A DNA stretch of 64,000 bases from Frigoriglobus tundricola (lineage in GTDB: Bacteria > Planctomycetota > Planctomycetia > Gemmatales > Gemmataceae). The stretch covers positions 4,340,001 to 4,404,000 of the forward strand of contig NZ_CP053452.2 of assembly GCF_013128195.2 (NCBI RefSeq), read 5' to 3'. Positions within the stretch are counted from its first letter, which is position 1. Each line of letters opens with the position of its first letter. The notes below the pieces were generated by a model that was not told the origin of the DNA, ran no database searches, and saw only the letters and a program-made list of their open reading frames with translations. The translations under genes and the position numbers were made by a program. Shown in pieces: positions 45,261 through 53,872 of the stretch.

Positions 45261-46031
45261 CAGTTCCGCCGTGGTCAGCGTCGGCGCCGGGATCAGGAAC
45301 CGGCGCTCGACAAACGCCCGCAGGATCGCGGCGACGCGCTCCGCCACTTCCGCCCCGCCGAGCCCGCCCGGCGACAGTTTGGTGAGCGCCGCGAGCGCCC
45401 ATTGGTCCGGCGGCATGGGCTTCGGGCGCCGCCGCCGCACCCACACCACCATCAGCAGCACGACGCACACCGGCCCGAGGGCGAACGCCCAGGCCGGCGC
45501 GTGGTCGGGCGGAGGGTCTGTCGGACGCGGCACGTCCTCTGGGGGGGTAACCGGGCGCGCGGCGGCCGCTGTCGTCTCGCTCACCGTGCGCGTCACCGTG
45601 ACCGGGACCGCGGGCCACGCGACCTTCGAGTCGTTCACGGTGACCGGGCTGAAGCTCACGACCAGCGGCGCGCCGTCCGTGTACGGATCGAGCCGGTACA
45701 CCTGTTGCCACCGCTCGCGGCCGTTCGCGGCCGGCGTAATCGCGGCCGAACCATCGGGCCGGATGCGCCAGCCGGTATCGGCGTCGGCGGTGAGGAGCTG
45801 CTTCGGCAGCTCGACGCGGAGCGGGGCCGGGCCTTCGACCGCGAGTGTGATGCGGACGGTGCCGGAGAGCGTGATCCGGTCGCGGTCGGCCCGCGCGTCG
45901 GTGGTCACGCCCGCCGGCCGCGCGCCGGCGGCGGCGCCCGCCAGGCCCAGAACAAGGACCAGCCCGGCGAGCGCGGGACGCGCGGACACCGGGTACGCGA
46001 ACGCGCGACGGAACGGGGGCGGGTGACTCAT
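45078..46031 (-). CDS. BatD/DUF4381-like membrane protein
   Basis: The 317-residue protein has a signal sequence (~10-38), an extracytoplasmic beta-rich domain (ITLSGTVRITLAVEGPAPLRV), one membrane helix (~205-225, WAFALGPVCVVLLMVVWVRR) and a cytosolic helical C-terminal part (ALTKLSPGGLGGAEVAERVA, LLDECDRAKFAGD). This is the layout of BatD/DUF4381 proteins encoded with MoxR and DUF58 genes. Its ATG overlaps the DUF58 stop by four bases (ATGA). The gene shares its last 183 bp, antisense, with the NlpC/P60-like gene. Likely a partner of the DUF58 protein in a chaperone or envelope-stress complex. Confidence 0.78.
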   Translation of the reverse strand: MSHPPPFRRAFAYPVSARPALAGLVLVLGLAGAAAGARPAGVTTDARADRDRITLSGTVRITLAVEGPAPLRVELPKQLLTADADTGWRIRPDGSAAITPAANGRERWQQVYRLDPYTDGAPLVVSFSPVTVNDSKVAWPAVPVTVTRTVSETTAAAARPVTPPEDVPRPTDPPPDHAPAWAFALGPVCVVLLMVVWVRRRRPKPMPPDQWALAALTKLSPGGLGGAEVAERVAAILRAFVERRFLIPAPTLTTAELSVAAEKQGWPVEQAEPLGALLDECDRAKFAGDVPDDDGCRRLVRLAIDWVHDVGRPAGPR

Positions 46032-46912
46032 CCGTGCCTCCGGCGGCGGTCGCGCTTGCGGAAGAAGTTCAGCAGCGCGTCGAAGTGGTCGCCCTCGGTG
46101 CCGGCCTCGATGAGGTCGGCCTGGCACCCGCGGGCCAGTCGTGCGAATGCTTCGTCGCGGGCGCGGGCCGTAGCGGCGAACGCGTCTCTCACGCGCGGGC
46201 TGCTCGCGTCCACCAGCACCTGCCGGCCGGTCTCGGCGTCCTGCAACCGGACCAGCCCGACCGCCGGCCAGCCGCGCTCCCGCGGGTCGCTGGTCCGCAC
46301 CGCGATCAGGTCGTGCTTGTGCGCCGCGCGGCGGAACGCCGCCTCGAAATTGCTGCCCTGAAAGTCGCTGATGAAGAACACGATGGCCCGGCGGCGCTGC
46401 ACCTTGTTGAGGTAGTCGAGGGCCGCGGCGAGGTCCGTTCCCGGGTGCTTCGGGTCGAACGCGAGGATGTCGCGGAGCAGCCGCAGCACGTGCCGCGGCC
46501 CCTTGTTCGGCGCCACGAACCGCTCGACCTCCGACGAGAACGCGAGCAGCCCGACGCGGTCGTTGTTGCTGACCGCGCACAGGGCGAGCAGCGCGGCGAG
46601 TTCCGCGGCGGCGGCGCGCTTGGTGAGCTGCCGCGTGCCGAACCCCTGACTGGCGGACACGTCCACCGCCAGGATCATCGTGAGCTCGCGCTCCTCAACG
46701 AACCGCTTGATGAACGGGTGCCCGACGCGGGCGGTCACGTTCCAGTCGATGGTCCGCACGTCGTCGCCGGGCTGGTACTCGCGCACCTCTTCGAACGACA
46801 GCCCGGCGCCCTTGAACGCCGAGTGGTACTCGCCGCCCAGGAGCGTCTGCACGAGCCGCCTGGCCCGCAGGTGCAAACGGCGGACCTGGCGCAGCACGTC
46901 GGCGGGGAGCAT
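46028..46912 (-). CDS. DUF58 protein (MoxR-associated VWA-like)
   Basis: The 294-residue protein is a DUF58 member. The signature GEYHSAFKGAGLSFEEVREY followed by QPGDDVRTIDWNVTAR is intact, and a VWA-like fold follows with AVDVSASQGFGT standing for the DxSxS metal site (DVSAS). DUF58 proteins are usually encoded with a MoxR AAA+ ATPase and BatA/BatD proteins. Here the BatD-like gene is coupled downstream, but no MoxR gene lies in the window; the upstream neighbour is a divergent Uma2 gene. Start at ATG 46912. Confidence 0.9.
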   Translation of the reverse strand: MLPADVLRQVRRLHLRARRLVQTLLGGEYHSAFKGAGLSFEEVREYQPGDDVRTIDWNVTARVGHPFIKRFVEERELTMILAVDVSASQGFGTRQLTKRAAAAELAALLALCAVSNNDRVGLLAFSSEVERFVAPNKGPRHVLRLLRDILAFDPKHPGTDLAAALDYLNKVQRRRAIVFFISDFQGSNFEAAFRRAAHKHDLIAVRTSDPRERGWPAVGLVRLQDAETGRQVLVDASSPRVRDAFAATARARDEAFARLARGCQADLIEAGTEGDHFDALLNFFRKRDRRRRHG

Positions 46913-47003
46913 GTGGGGCCGCAGTTGGCGTTGGGGGAACGGACACTGTGGGTTATCTTAGTCAACGCTCCACGGGGAGAAGATTAACTGGGGGGGCGGC
47001 GCG

Positions 47004-47687
47004 ATGCGCGGCACGAAGGTGAAGCTTCCGTTCGAGGATCTGGGAGAACTGCTGAACCGACTCGGCGGTGTCCCGCCGGAGCGGATCTGTCTGGACCCGT
47101 TTCCCGGCACCGCGACCAAGCGCGACCTGCTACGGAAACACGGCCAACCCCGCAAGCTGTACGAGTTGGTCGAAGGCACCCTCGTGGAGAAGCCGATGGG
47201 CCACGTCGAGTCGATCGTAGCGGCGGAACTCGTGGCCCTACTCGGCACCTTCGTCACGCGGTACGAGCTGGGGTACTTTACCGGGGCCGACGATCTGGTC
47301 GAACTCATGCCCAAAGTCGTGCGGGGGCCGGACGTCAGTTTCACTTCGTGGGTCCAGCGCCCCGAGCGCACGGCGGACACGAACGCGATCAGCAAGGTGA
47401 TTCCGTCGCTCGTTGTTGAAGTTCTCAGCGAGAAGAACTCCCGCGGCGAGATCACCAGGAAATTGAAGGACTACTTCTTCGCCGGGGTAAGGCTCGCTTG
47501 GGTGATCGACCCGCGGAAGCGCACGGCCGAAGCGTACGCCGCGCCCGACGAGGCCGTTGCCATCCCCGCCGATGGTACGCTGGACGGTGGCGACGTGCTG
47601 CCCGGCTTCACGGTCCCGCTCGCGGCCCTGTTTGCCAAGCTGCCCGCTCCGGCGGCAAAGAAGCAGCCCCGGCGCAAGAAGAAGTGA
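47004..47687 (+). CDS. Uma2 family (DUF820) endonuclease-like protein
   Basis: The 227-residue protein has the Uma2/DUF820 PD-(D/E)XK fold: YELVEGTLVEKP with the first acidic residue, VRGPDVSFTSW (PD), VVEVLSEKNSRGEI (E-x-L/K) and YFFAGVRLAWVIDP. The family is greatly expanded in cyanobacteria and planctomycetes and its target is unknown. The C-terminus is a Lys/Arg tail (KKQPRRKKK), which could bind nucleic acid. It is divergent from the DUF58 gene. Confidence 0.85.
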   Translation: MRGTKVKLPFEDLGELLNRLGGVPPERICLDPFPGTATKRDLLRKHGQPRKLYELVEGTLVEKPMGHVESIVAAELVALLGTFVTRYELGYFTGADDLVELMPKVVRGPDVSFTSWVQRPERTADTNAISKVIPSLVVEVLSEKNSRGEITRKLKDYFFAGVRLAWVIDPRKRTAEAYAAPDEAVAIPADGTLDGGDVLPGFTVPLAALFAKLPAPAAKKQPRRKKK

Positions 47688-47723
47688 GGCGGGCGCGTTC
47701 CCGCTCCCGGCCGTTCGGCCGAA

Positions 47724-48329
47724 TCAGCCCAGCACGAGTGCTTCACCGGGGTTCCGGTTCTTCGCGACGAGGACCGCCCGGGTCACCTCTTCGAGATTGG
47801 TCCCGTCCCATTTCACGACGTTCGGGTGTACGAAGTCCCGGTTGTGCGGGGCCACCGGCATGACGCCCAGCCCGCGCGGCCGGTGGCGCAACCAGCGCAG
47901 CATGTACTCCGGGTAGTCGTCGTACAGGAGCTTGCCGTACACCAGCCCCTTGTCGCTGGTCACGTGAACGTCCACGTCCGGGCCGATGTGCCGCTGGCAC
48001 CACCGCACCTTTTCGTCCCACGCCAGCGCGAACCGCTTCGGGCCTTTTGTCAGCACGTGAACGTCGAACCCGAGCCGCTCGCAGAGGCGGAGAACGGTCA
48101 TGCCGGTCGAGATCGGGTCGAGGTTCAACCACCACCCCGGCTGCCCCTTGATGAGGCGGAGCCGGGCCAGAATGTGTTCCCGCCCCTCGGTCTGCCACAA
48201 GTTTTCCCGCGTGATCGGCGGCTCTTCCGGCGCGCGTAGTTCCTCCAAGGCGCGGACCAGCGCGCCGTCGTAGTCGGCGAGCGACCCGTCCATGTCGAAC
48301 AGGGCGATGTCGATGCCTTCGGTGTCCAT
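47724..48329 (-). CDS. HAD-family 5'-nucleotidase-like phosphatase
   Basis: The 201-residue protein is a HAD hydrolase of the 5'(3')-deoxyribonucleotidase (NT5C-like) type. The nucleophile motif is ALFDMDGSLADYDGA (Asp and Asp+2 present); HVLTKGPKR is motif II and YGKLLYDDYPEYMLRWL carries the acidic motif IV. Start ATG 48329 is supported by the immediate first strand. In the current sequence the upstream glpK frame, because of a one-base shift, runs into this gene without a stop, so the two appear as one long open frame. That is probably an artefact of the shift and not a true fusion. Confidence 0.8.
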   Translation of the reverse strand: MDTEGIDIALFDMDGSLADYDGALVRALEELRAPEEPPITRENLWQTEGREHILARLRLIKGQPGWWLNLDPISTGMTVLRLCERLGFDVHVLTKGPKRFALAWDEKVRWCQRHIGPDVDVHVTSDKGLVYGKLLYDDYPEYMLRWLRHRPRGLGVMPVAPHNRDFVHPNVVKWDGTNLEEVTRAVLVAKNRNPGEALVLG

Positions 48330-48370
48330 CTTGGGGCTCGGCGGGCGCGGGGAGGCACCGTGATGATACT

Positions 48371-50033
48371 TCACCCGCCGGCCGAGTAGAACCCGATCAC
48401 CGCCCGCACGGCCCGGCGCCATGCGGCGAGCTTTCGCTCGCGGTCGGCGGCCGGGAGCGTGGGCTCGAACCGCGTCGCAGCGGCCACCAGCGCCCAGCTT
48501 CGACTGGTCGGCCAGCCCCGCGCCGACCGCCGCGAGGAACGCCGCACCGAGCGCGGTGGATTCGCTCTGCGCGGCGCGGGAGAGCGGGCTCCCGAGGGCG
48601 TCCGCCTGGAACTGGAGGAACCAGTCGTTGCGGGCCATGCCGCCATCGACGCGGAGAAGACCGACCGCCCCGGCCCCCGCAGAACCCACCCCCAACCCCT
48701 CCCTGAAGGGAGGGGAGAAAGACCTACGGATTTCGGGTACGTCGGGAGAGTCACGGGAGGCATCACGCGCCGTCCCCCCCTCCCTGCGGGGAGGGGGTTG
48801 GGGGGTGGGTTCTTCGGGGGCCGGGGGGGGCGGTTCTTTCGCGTCCTTCTCCGCCGCATCGATCAGGTCCGCGACCTGGAACGCGACGCCCTCCAGTGCC
48901 GCACGGCCCAGGTCGGCGGCGGTCGTGGCGCGGGTGAGGCCGAAGATCACGCCGCGGGCCTCGGGCACCCAGTGCGGGGCGCCCAGCCCCACGAACCCCG
49001 GCACGAACAGCACGGGTTCCGCCGGGTTCGACTCTTTCGCGAGTTGTTCCACTTCCGCCGCGGATTTGAACAGGTGGAGCCCGTCGCGGAGCCACTGTAC
49101 GGCGGCACCCGCGATGAACACGGCCCCTTCCAGGGCGTATTTCGGCTTCGCGTCGGTCATCGCGGCCACGGTGGTGAGCAACTTGTGTTGCGACGACACC
49201 GCCGTGTCGCCCGTGTGCAGCAGATAGAACGCACCGGTCCCGTAAGTACACTTCGCCGCGCCGGGGCCGAAGCACCCTTGCCCGAAGAGGGCCGCCTGTT
49301 GGTCGCCGGCCACGCCGCGAATGGGCACGCCGTCCGGGAGGAAGTCCAGCCCCTTCGTGACGCCGAACTCCGCGACCGAGGATTTCACGTCCGGCAGCGC
49401 CGCCAGTGGGACGCCGAAGTAGCGGAGCAGTTCGGTGTCCCATTGCATCGCGTGGATGTTGAACAGGAGCGTGCGGCTGGCGTTGGTGGCGTCGGTGGCG
49501 TGGACCGCGCCGCCGGTGAGCCGCCAGATGAGGAAGGAATCGATGGTGCCGACCGCGAGTTCCCCGTGGTCCGCGACCACCTTCAGCAATGGCGTGCGTT
49601 CGAGGAGCCAGTGGAGCTTGGTCCCCGAAAAGTACGGATCGAGTACGAGTCCGGTTTTCGCGGTGAGCCACGGCTGGTCGGCGGCGCGTTCGCGGCAGAA
49701 ATCCGTGGTGCGGCGGTCCTGCCACACGATCGCGCGGTACACCGGGCGCCCGCTCGCGCGGTCCCACGCGACGACGGTTTCGCGCTGGTTGGTGATGCCG
49801 ATGGCGGCCACGTCCCGCGGGTCGCGCCCGGATTTCGCGATCGCTTCGCGGACGGTGCGGGCGACCGAGTACCAGATGTCTTCGGGCTCGTGTTCGACCC
49901 ACCCGTCGCGCGGGTAGTGCTGCTCGATTTCCTGCTGGGCCGCGCCGAGCGGTGTGAACGTGGTGGCGTCGTACACCACCGCGCGCGAGCTGGTGGTGCC
50001 CTGGTCGATGGCGAGGACGAGGGGAGAGGGCAT
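48371..50033 (-). CDS. glpK: Glycerol kinase with repeat-encoded insert and frameshift
   Basis: The FGGY kinase phosphorylates glycerol to glycerol-3-phosphate. N-terminal AIDQGTTSSRAVVYD, the substrate loop NQRETVVAWDRASGRPVY, GVAGDQQAALFGQGCFGPG and LLRVDGGMARNDWF are all typical. Two anomalies are visible. First, ~45 residues (about nt 48680-48812) are inserted between DLIDAAEKDA and LRVDGG; they come from a palindromic repeat in the opposite orientation to the gene. Second, near 48485-48505 one extra base shifts the frame; correcting it restores the tail TRFEPTLPAADRERKLAAW...GFYSAGG and a stop at 48371. Corrected length is ~553, against about 500 normally. The ATG at 50033 is clear. Confidence 0.85.
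48680..48812 (+). repeat. In-frame palindromic repeat, copy 3
   Basis: This 133-bp copy has the same GAACCCACCCCC / GGGGGTGGGTTC ends and internal hairpins CCCCTCCCTGAAGGGAGGGG and CCCCTCCCTGCGGGGAGGGG. It lies inside glpK but is transcribed from the other strand compared with copies 1 and 2, giving a different peptide (EEPTPQPPPRREGG...FREGLGVGSAG). Confidence 0.85.
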
Positions 50034-50381
50034 GGCGGAACTCGCGGGCGGGAGAAGGGGGTGACCGCGGGACATGGTATCACCAAGCGACCGTGATCGA
50101 CACGCTCCCGGCCGCGAATGTCCGAGCCGCTCAATCGACCCCGTCAAGCGACTGACTTCCCGGCCGAGGTCCGCGTCTTCTACGGCTCGAAGTGGGTGAC
50201 CACACAGTTCGACCGATTCTTTGCGCTCGGGTGCCGTATGTGGAATGAGGTACGGCATCGCCACGCGCGAACGGCGACGCGACCGCTGACGTGTCAACCC
50301 GCCGCTACGGACCTCGACATTTCAGGCACCGCCGCTTAGGTTCCCATCTTCCATAAGTTCACCCCGAGCAGTGAGAGAATC
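50034..50381. other. Divergent intergenic region (glpK / VOC gene)
   Basis: About 350 bp between divergent starts. An open frame at 50118-50339 has no recognisable domain and is not called. No repeat or clear promoter was recognised. Confidence 0.4.
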
Positions 50382-50747
50382 ATGGAGCGGGTCCAAGGCA
50401 TCGGCGGCGTATTTCTCAAAGCCCGCGACCCAAGTGCACTGGCGACCTGGTATCGCGAGCACCTCGGCGTGCCCGTTGAAGCGGGACAAACCCACGGCGT
50501 GATAACCTCGGCTTCTGCCGGTGAGATGACCGTCTGGTCCACATTCCCCGCCGACACGGCGTACTTCGGCCCCGGTCCTGCAACTTTTATGGTCAACTAC
50601 CGGGTGAAGAATCTCGACGCCATGTTGGCGCAGCTCCGGGCGGCGGGAGCGAAGGTGGAAGCCAAAATCGAGGATTACGACTACGGCCGCTTCGGTTGGG
50701 CGAACGACCCGGAAGGCAACCGCTTCGAGCTATGGGAGCCGAAATAG
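50382..50747 (+). CDS. VOC (glyoxalase/bleomycin-resistance) superfamily protein
   Basis: The 121-residue protein is one vicinal-oxygen-chelate module pair: GIGGVFLKARDPSALATWYREHLGVPVE at the start (quoted segment 50397-50480) and WANDPEGNRFELWEPK at the end, the latter with the metal-ligand Glu in the F-E-L-W position. Proteins of this length form dimers with a metal site and act as isomerases, dioxygenases or resistance proteins; the specific reaction cannot be told. A perfect 20-bp hairpin follows it. Confidence 0.88.
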   Translation: MERVQGIGGVFLKARDPSALATWYREHLGVPVEAGQTHGVITSASAGEMTVWSTFPADTAYFGPGPATFMVNYRVKNLDAMLAQLRAAGAKVEAKIEDYDYGRFGWANDPEGNRFELWEPK

Positions 50748-50769
50748 CCTTAACAGACCTCGGAAATGC

Positions 50770-50813
50770 AGCCGGCGCGATGTACAACGCTTTCGTTGTA
50801 CATCGCGCCGGCT
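50770..50813. terminator. Perfect 20-bp hairpin between convergent genes
   Basis: AGCCGGCGCGATGTACAACG (50770-50789) and CGTTGTACATCGCGCCGGCT (50794-50813) form a perfect 20-bp stem with a 4-nt CTTT loop. It lies between the convergent VOC and VWA genes, the place for a bidirectional terminator, but no T-run follows on either strand. Confidence 0.7.
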
Positions 50814-50836
50814 GTACGTTGACGCGGGTCAGCGAT

Positions 50837-53449
50837 TCACCCCTGCTTATCCCGCGAGAAGTACTCGGTCTTCGCGTACACGCTGAGGATCGTGTCGCCG
50901 ACCTCGAAGAACGTGCCCTCCTTTTCGTCCTTCGAGAACGCCAGTTCCGGGTACTTCCCCGCCAGCGCGTCCGCGGATTGGGCCTTGGCCTCGACTTCGT
51001 CGGGGAGCAGGCCGGTCGCGCCGACGTAGAAGACCAGCGCGCTCAGCTTTTCCGCGAACAGCGCGTCTGAGCGGTCGTCGAGTTTCTTTCGCGCGTCCGC
51101 CAGCGCTTCCACGAACGCCTTGCGGGCCGGTTGCTTGCCCTTCGCGCGGTCCTTCACGATGGCCGCCAGCTTATCGGCACCCACGCCCTCGAGGATCTTC
51201 ACCACCGAGCCGCTCGGACGCAGACCCAGGAAGTCGTCGAACAGCCCCTTCATGAAGTCATCGACCTTCGTCACCTTCGTCCGGGCCGAGAGCGCCTTGT
51301 GCTTGTAAGTCACGTTCCCGTCCAGCACGTCCTCGAACGCGGGCTTGTCGAGCGGCTTGCCGTCGGCGCCGAGCACCTCGTACATGCGGTCCAGAAACTT
51401 GTTCGCGGAGTGGAGCTTCGAGAGGTTCAGGATCGACTTCGTCCCGATGTCGATCTTGTAGCTCGTCCGCGTGTCCACGCTGCCGTCGGCGAGCGCGTCT
51501 TCGAGCTTCGCGTAGGGGGTGGTCGTGGGGAAGTTGAGGAACAGGCTCTTCGAGAGGTAGTGCTTCTTCAGCTCCTCCACCTGCTCCGGCGTCAGTTCCG
51601 CGGACTCTTCCTTCAGGTGCGCGCCGCACAGGCCGGACAGCACCTTGAGCCGCGCCAGTTCGTCGAACACGCCGTCCAGGTTCACCGTGCCCTCGAACGG
51701 CGGCACGATCGGGAGCTGGTCGAGCCGGAGCGTGTACTCCTGGTCCTTGTCGAACTTTGTTACCGCTTGCCCGTCGACTTCGAGAACGCCCTCGTGCATC
51801 AGCTTCTCGAAGAGCGACTTGTCCGAGATCTTCACCTTGAGGTACGGCACGGTCAGTTCGCCGTCACCGACCAGCGTGTAGTTGTTGAACGTGCTGAGGC
51901 CGTCGAGCTTGATCCCCGCGACCTCGGCGATCGCCGCGCCGCCCGCCGCCGGGACGAGTTTTACCTTGCGGGTGAGCATCATGTTCATGGTGGCCGTGTT
52001 CCGGTTCACGTCGAACGACGAGATCGGCAGGTACGCGTCGTCGTTGACGAACTCGGTCTTCAGCCACGGTTCGGTCACCTTGCCGGTCTCCTTGTCGCGC
52101 TCGCCGGAGATCCGCTTCAGCCCGCGGCGGACGTACACGTCTTGCAGCGCCTTGCGGTTGATGACGAAGTGGCCGCGGTTCGCGTCGAGCAGGTTGATGA
52201 GCGTGAGGAACGGGATCTTCTTGTTCACCGGCACCTGATCGAGAACGGTGTGCTGGGCCAACTGCTCCGGGTGGAACAGGACGAGCGCGTCAATGTCCTG
52301 CGCCATCGCGGCAACTTGATTGTTCGTCAGCGCCCGCGCGTGCGCGCCGACGAGCGTGGCGTCGAACGTGCTCGCCAGCGCGTACTTGGCGGTGTTGAGG
52401 TTGCCTTCCGAGAGGTGCCCCTTCGCGAACACGAACACCGCTTCGCTCGTCTGCTCCGTGGGCACGTCCGTGAGCTTGTCGTACTCCGCTTTCGTGAGCT
52501 TCCGGTAGCGGTACACCACCGAGTCGTCCTCGGCCTTCAGCCCGCGGATCGAGAGCGTCTCCGCCGCGCCGTTCACGCGCCCGGCCGAGCGCGACACGAA
52601 CACCTGGTACTCGAACCCGGACGCCAGCGGCACCTCGACGGGCGGCGTGACCGATGAACCGAGTGTCTTGGTCGAGCTGTAAAGCGACGAGTACACGTCG
52701 CTGATCTTGCCCGCCTTCATGCACGCACCGCTGCCGGCGTTCGCCACCCGCGACAGGAGCCGGAAGTCGCTGTAGTCGCCGTAGGCCAGCGTGTTCACGA
52801 ACACGTCCTTGTGCTTCATGTCGTCGCACAATTTGATGAGCTGCGTGGCCTCGGAGTTCGGCGACGGGTCGTTGGCGTAGCCGTCGGTGTGGAGGGTGAT
52901 CGCCGTCAGCTCGCCGTCCTTCACCTTCTCGGACGCCATCCGCAGCCCCTGCGAAATGCACGTCAGGGCCGACGTCTGAATGGACTTGATGTCCTTCTGG
53001 TACTTCGAGTCCTTCTTCATGATCTCGCGGATCGGCACCCGCTCGAAGTGGCAGATCACGTCGCCGGAACTGGAGTACGAGATGAGCGTGACCAGCAGGT
53101 TGTACTGCGCGTACTCGTCGAGCGTGAGGATCTTGAGTAGCGTCTCCTTGGTCGCGGGGAGGTCGGAGTACATGGAGCCCGACCGGTCCACGACGATCAC
53201 GCTGTGCGCGACCGCCTTCGCGTTGCTCTTCGCGGGGTCACGCGGCAGTTCGATCGGTTCCACGAGGTAGTGCGCCCGCGGCTGCCCGAGCAAGTTGAAC
53301 AGGGTGAACTTGCTCCGCGCGTTGAGCCGGCTGAGCGGCGCGGCCGGGGCGAGGGCGGGCACGCCGGGCGTGGCCCTCGCCTTCGCGGTTTTGGACTTGG
53401 CGGCCGGCTTCTTCGCCGGTGCGCTCTTTGCGGTGGTCGATTTTGCCAT
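50837..53449 (-). CDS. VWA-domain protein with histone-H1-like N-terminal tail
   Basis: The 870-residue protein begins with a Lys/Ala/Pro-rich tail (AKSAPAKKPAAKSKTAKARA, ~6-25) like histone H1 or HC1-type DNA-binding tails. A von Willebrand A domain follows at ~80-270 with an intact MIDAS (VVDRSGSM; later a Thr in ALTCISQ and Asp in HTDGYAND). The remaining ~600 residues are unrecognised and contain several mixed alpha/beta stretches (AKGHLSEGNLNTAKYALAS, LTRKVKLVPAAGG, LKKHYLSKSLFLNFP). No signal peptide or membrane helix, so it is cytosolic. It is followed by a terminator-like hairpin and stands alone. A metal-dependent protein-binding scaffold is likely; partners are unknown. Confidence 0.7.
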   Translation of the reverse strand: MAKSTTAKSAPAKKPAAKSKTAKARATPGVPALAPAAPLSRLNARSKFTLFNLLGQPRAHYLVEPIELPRDPAKSNAKAVAHSVIVVDRSGSMYSDLPATKETLLKILTLDEYAQYNLLVTLISYSSSGDVICHFERVPIREIMKKDSKYQKDIKSIQTSALTCISQGLRMASEKVKDGELTAITLHTDGYANDPSPNSEATQLIKLCDDMKHKDVFVNTLAYGDYSDFRLLSRVANAGSGACMKAGKISDVYSSLYSSTKTLGSSVTPPVEVPLASGFEYQVFVSRSAGRVNGAAETLSIRGLKAEDDSVVYRYRKLTKAEYDKLTDVPTEQTSEAVFVFAKGHLSEGNLNTAKYALASTFDATLVGAHARALTNNQVAAMAQDIDALVLFHPEQLAQHTVLDQVPVNKKIPFLTLINLLDANRGHFVINRKALQDVYVRRGLKRISGERDKETGKVTEPWLKTEFVNDDAYLPISSFDVNRNTATMNMMLTRKVKLVPAAGGAAIAEVAGIKLDGLSTFNNYTLVGDGELTVPYLKVKISDKSLFEKLMHEGVLEVDGQAVTKFDKDQEYTLRLDQLPIVPPFEGTVNLDGVFDELARLKVLSGLCGAHLKEESAELTPEQVEELKKHYLSKSLFLNFPTTTPYAKLEDALADGSVDTRTSYKIDIGTKSILNLSKLHSANKFLDRMYEVLGADGKPLDKPAFEDVLDGNVTYKHKALSARTKVTKVDDFMKGLFDDFLGLRPSGSVVKILEGVGADKLAAIVKDRAKGKQPARKAFVEALADARKKLDDRSDALFAEKLSALVFYVGATGLLPDEVEAKAQSADALAGKYPELAFSKDEKEGTFFEVGDTILSVYAKTEYFSRDKQG

Positions 53450-53771
53450 GACGGCCTAACCCTCGGGAAAGGAACATGAAGGTGTGATGGGATCGGCTGA
53501 CTGACGCCAATTTAGCTTGACGTTGGTGTGTGCGGAAAAGCAAATCCCATGAAGTTGGGAGAAGTGTACCGGCCGAACGAAATGGTATACAGGTGATTAG
53601 GTCCGTGTGCCCGGGGAGGGGGAGCACATCCGACGTGCGTCATGCGGGGGCGAAGGCAACGGGCCGGAACGGGTTACGGAAGGTGTCGTGGAGTACCCGA
53701 CCCTGTCGCCTTCTCTCCAAAACTCGCGCTCGTTCTACGATGGGCGCGGTCCGTTGCTCAAGAGACAGAAT

Positions 53772-53820
53772 CCGCAGCACGCAACCGCAAACCACCTCAG
53801 TTTGCGGTTGCGTGCTGCGG
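53772..53820 (-). terminator. Perfect 21-bp hairpin downstream of pheT
   Basis: The arms 53772-53792 (starting CCGCAGCACGCAACCGC) and 53800-53820 are perfect complements over 21 bp with a 7-nt CACCTCA loop. The hairpin lies about 50 bp beyond the pheT stop; the following minus-strand sequence ATTCTGTCTCTT is only weakly T-rich. The rest of 53450-53870 holds no recognisable gene. Confidence 0.65.
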
Positions 53821-53872
53821 AGAAAGGCGAGCATCGCGTCCGCGCTTTGCTCGCCGGCCGATCCTCACGCGC

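Noticed and set aside
50118-50339. 73-codon frame between glpK and the VOC gene
   Set aside because: No recognisable motif, poor start context, and it overlaps the expected promoter region of two divergent genes.
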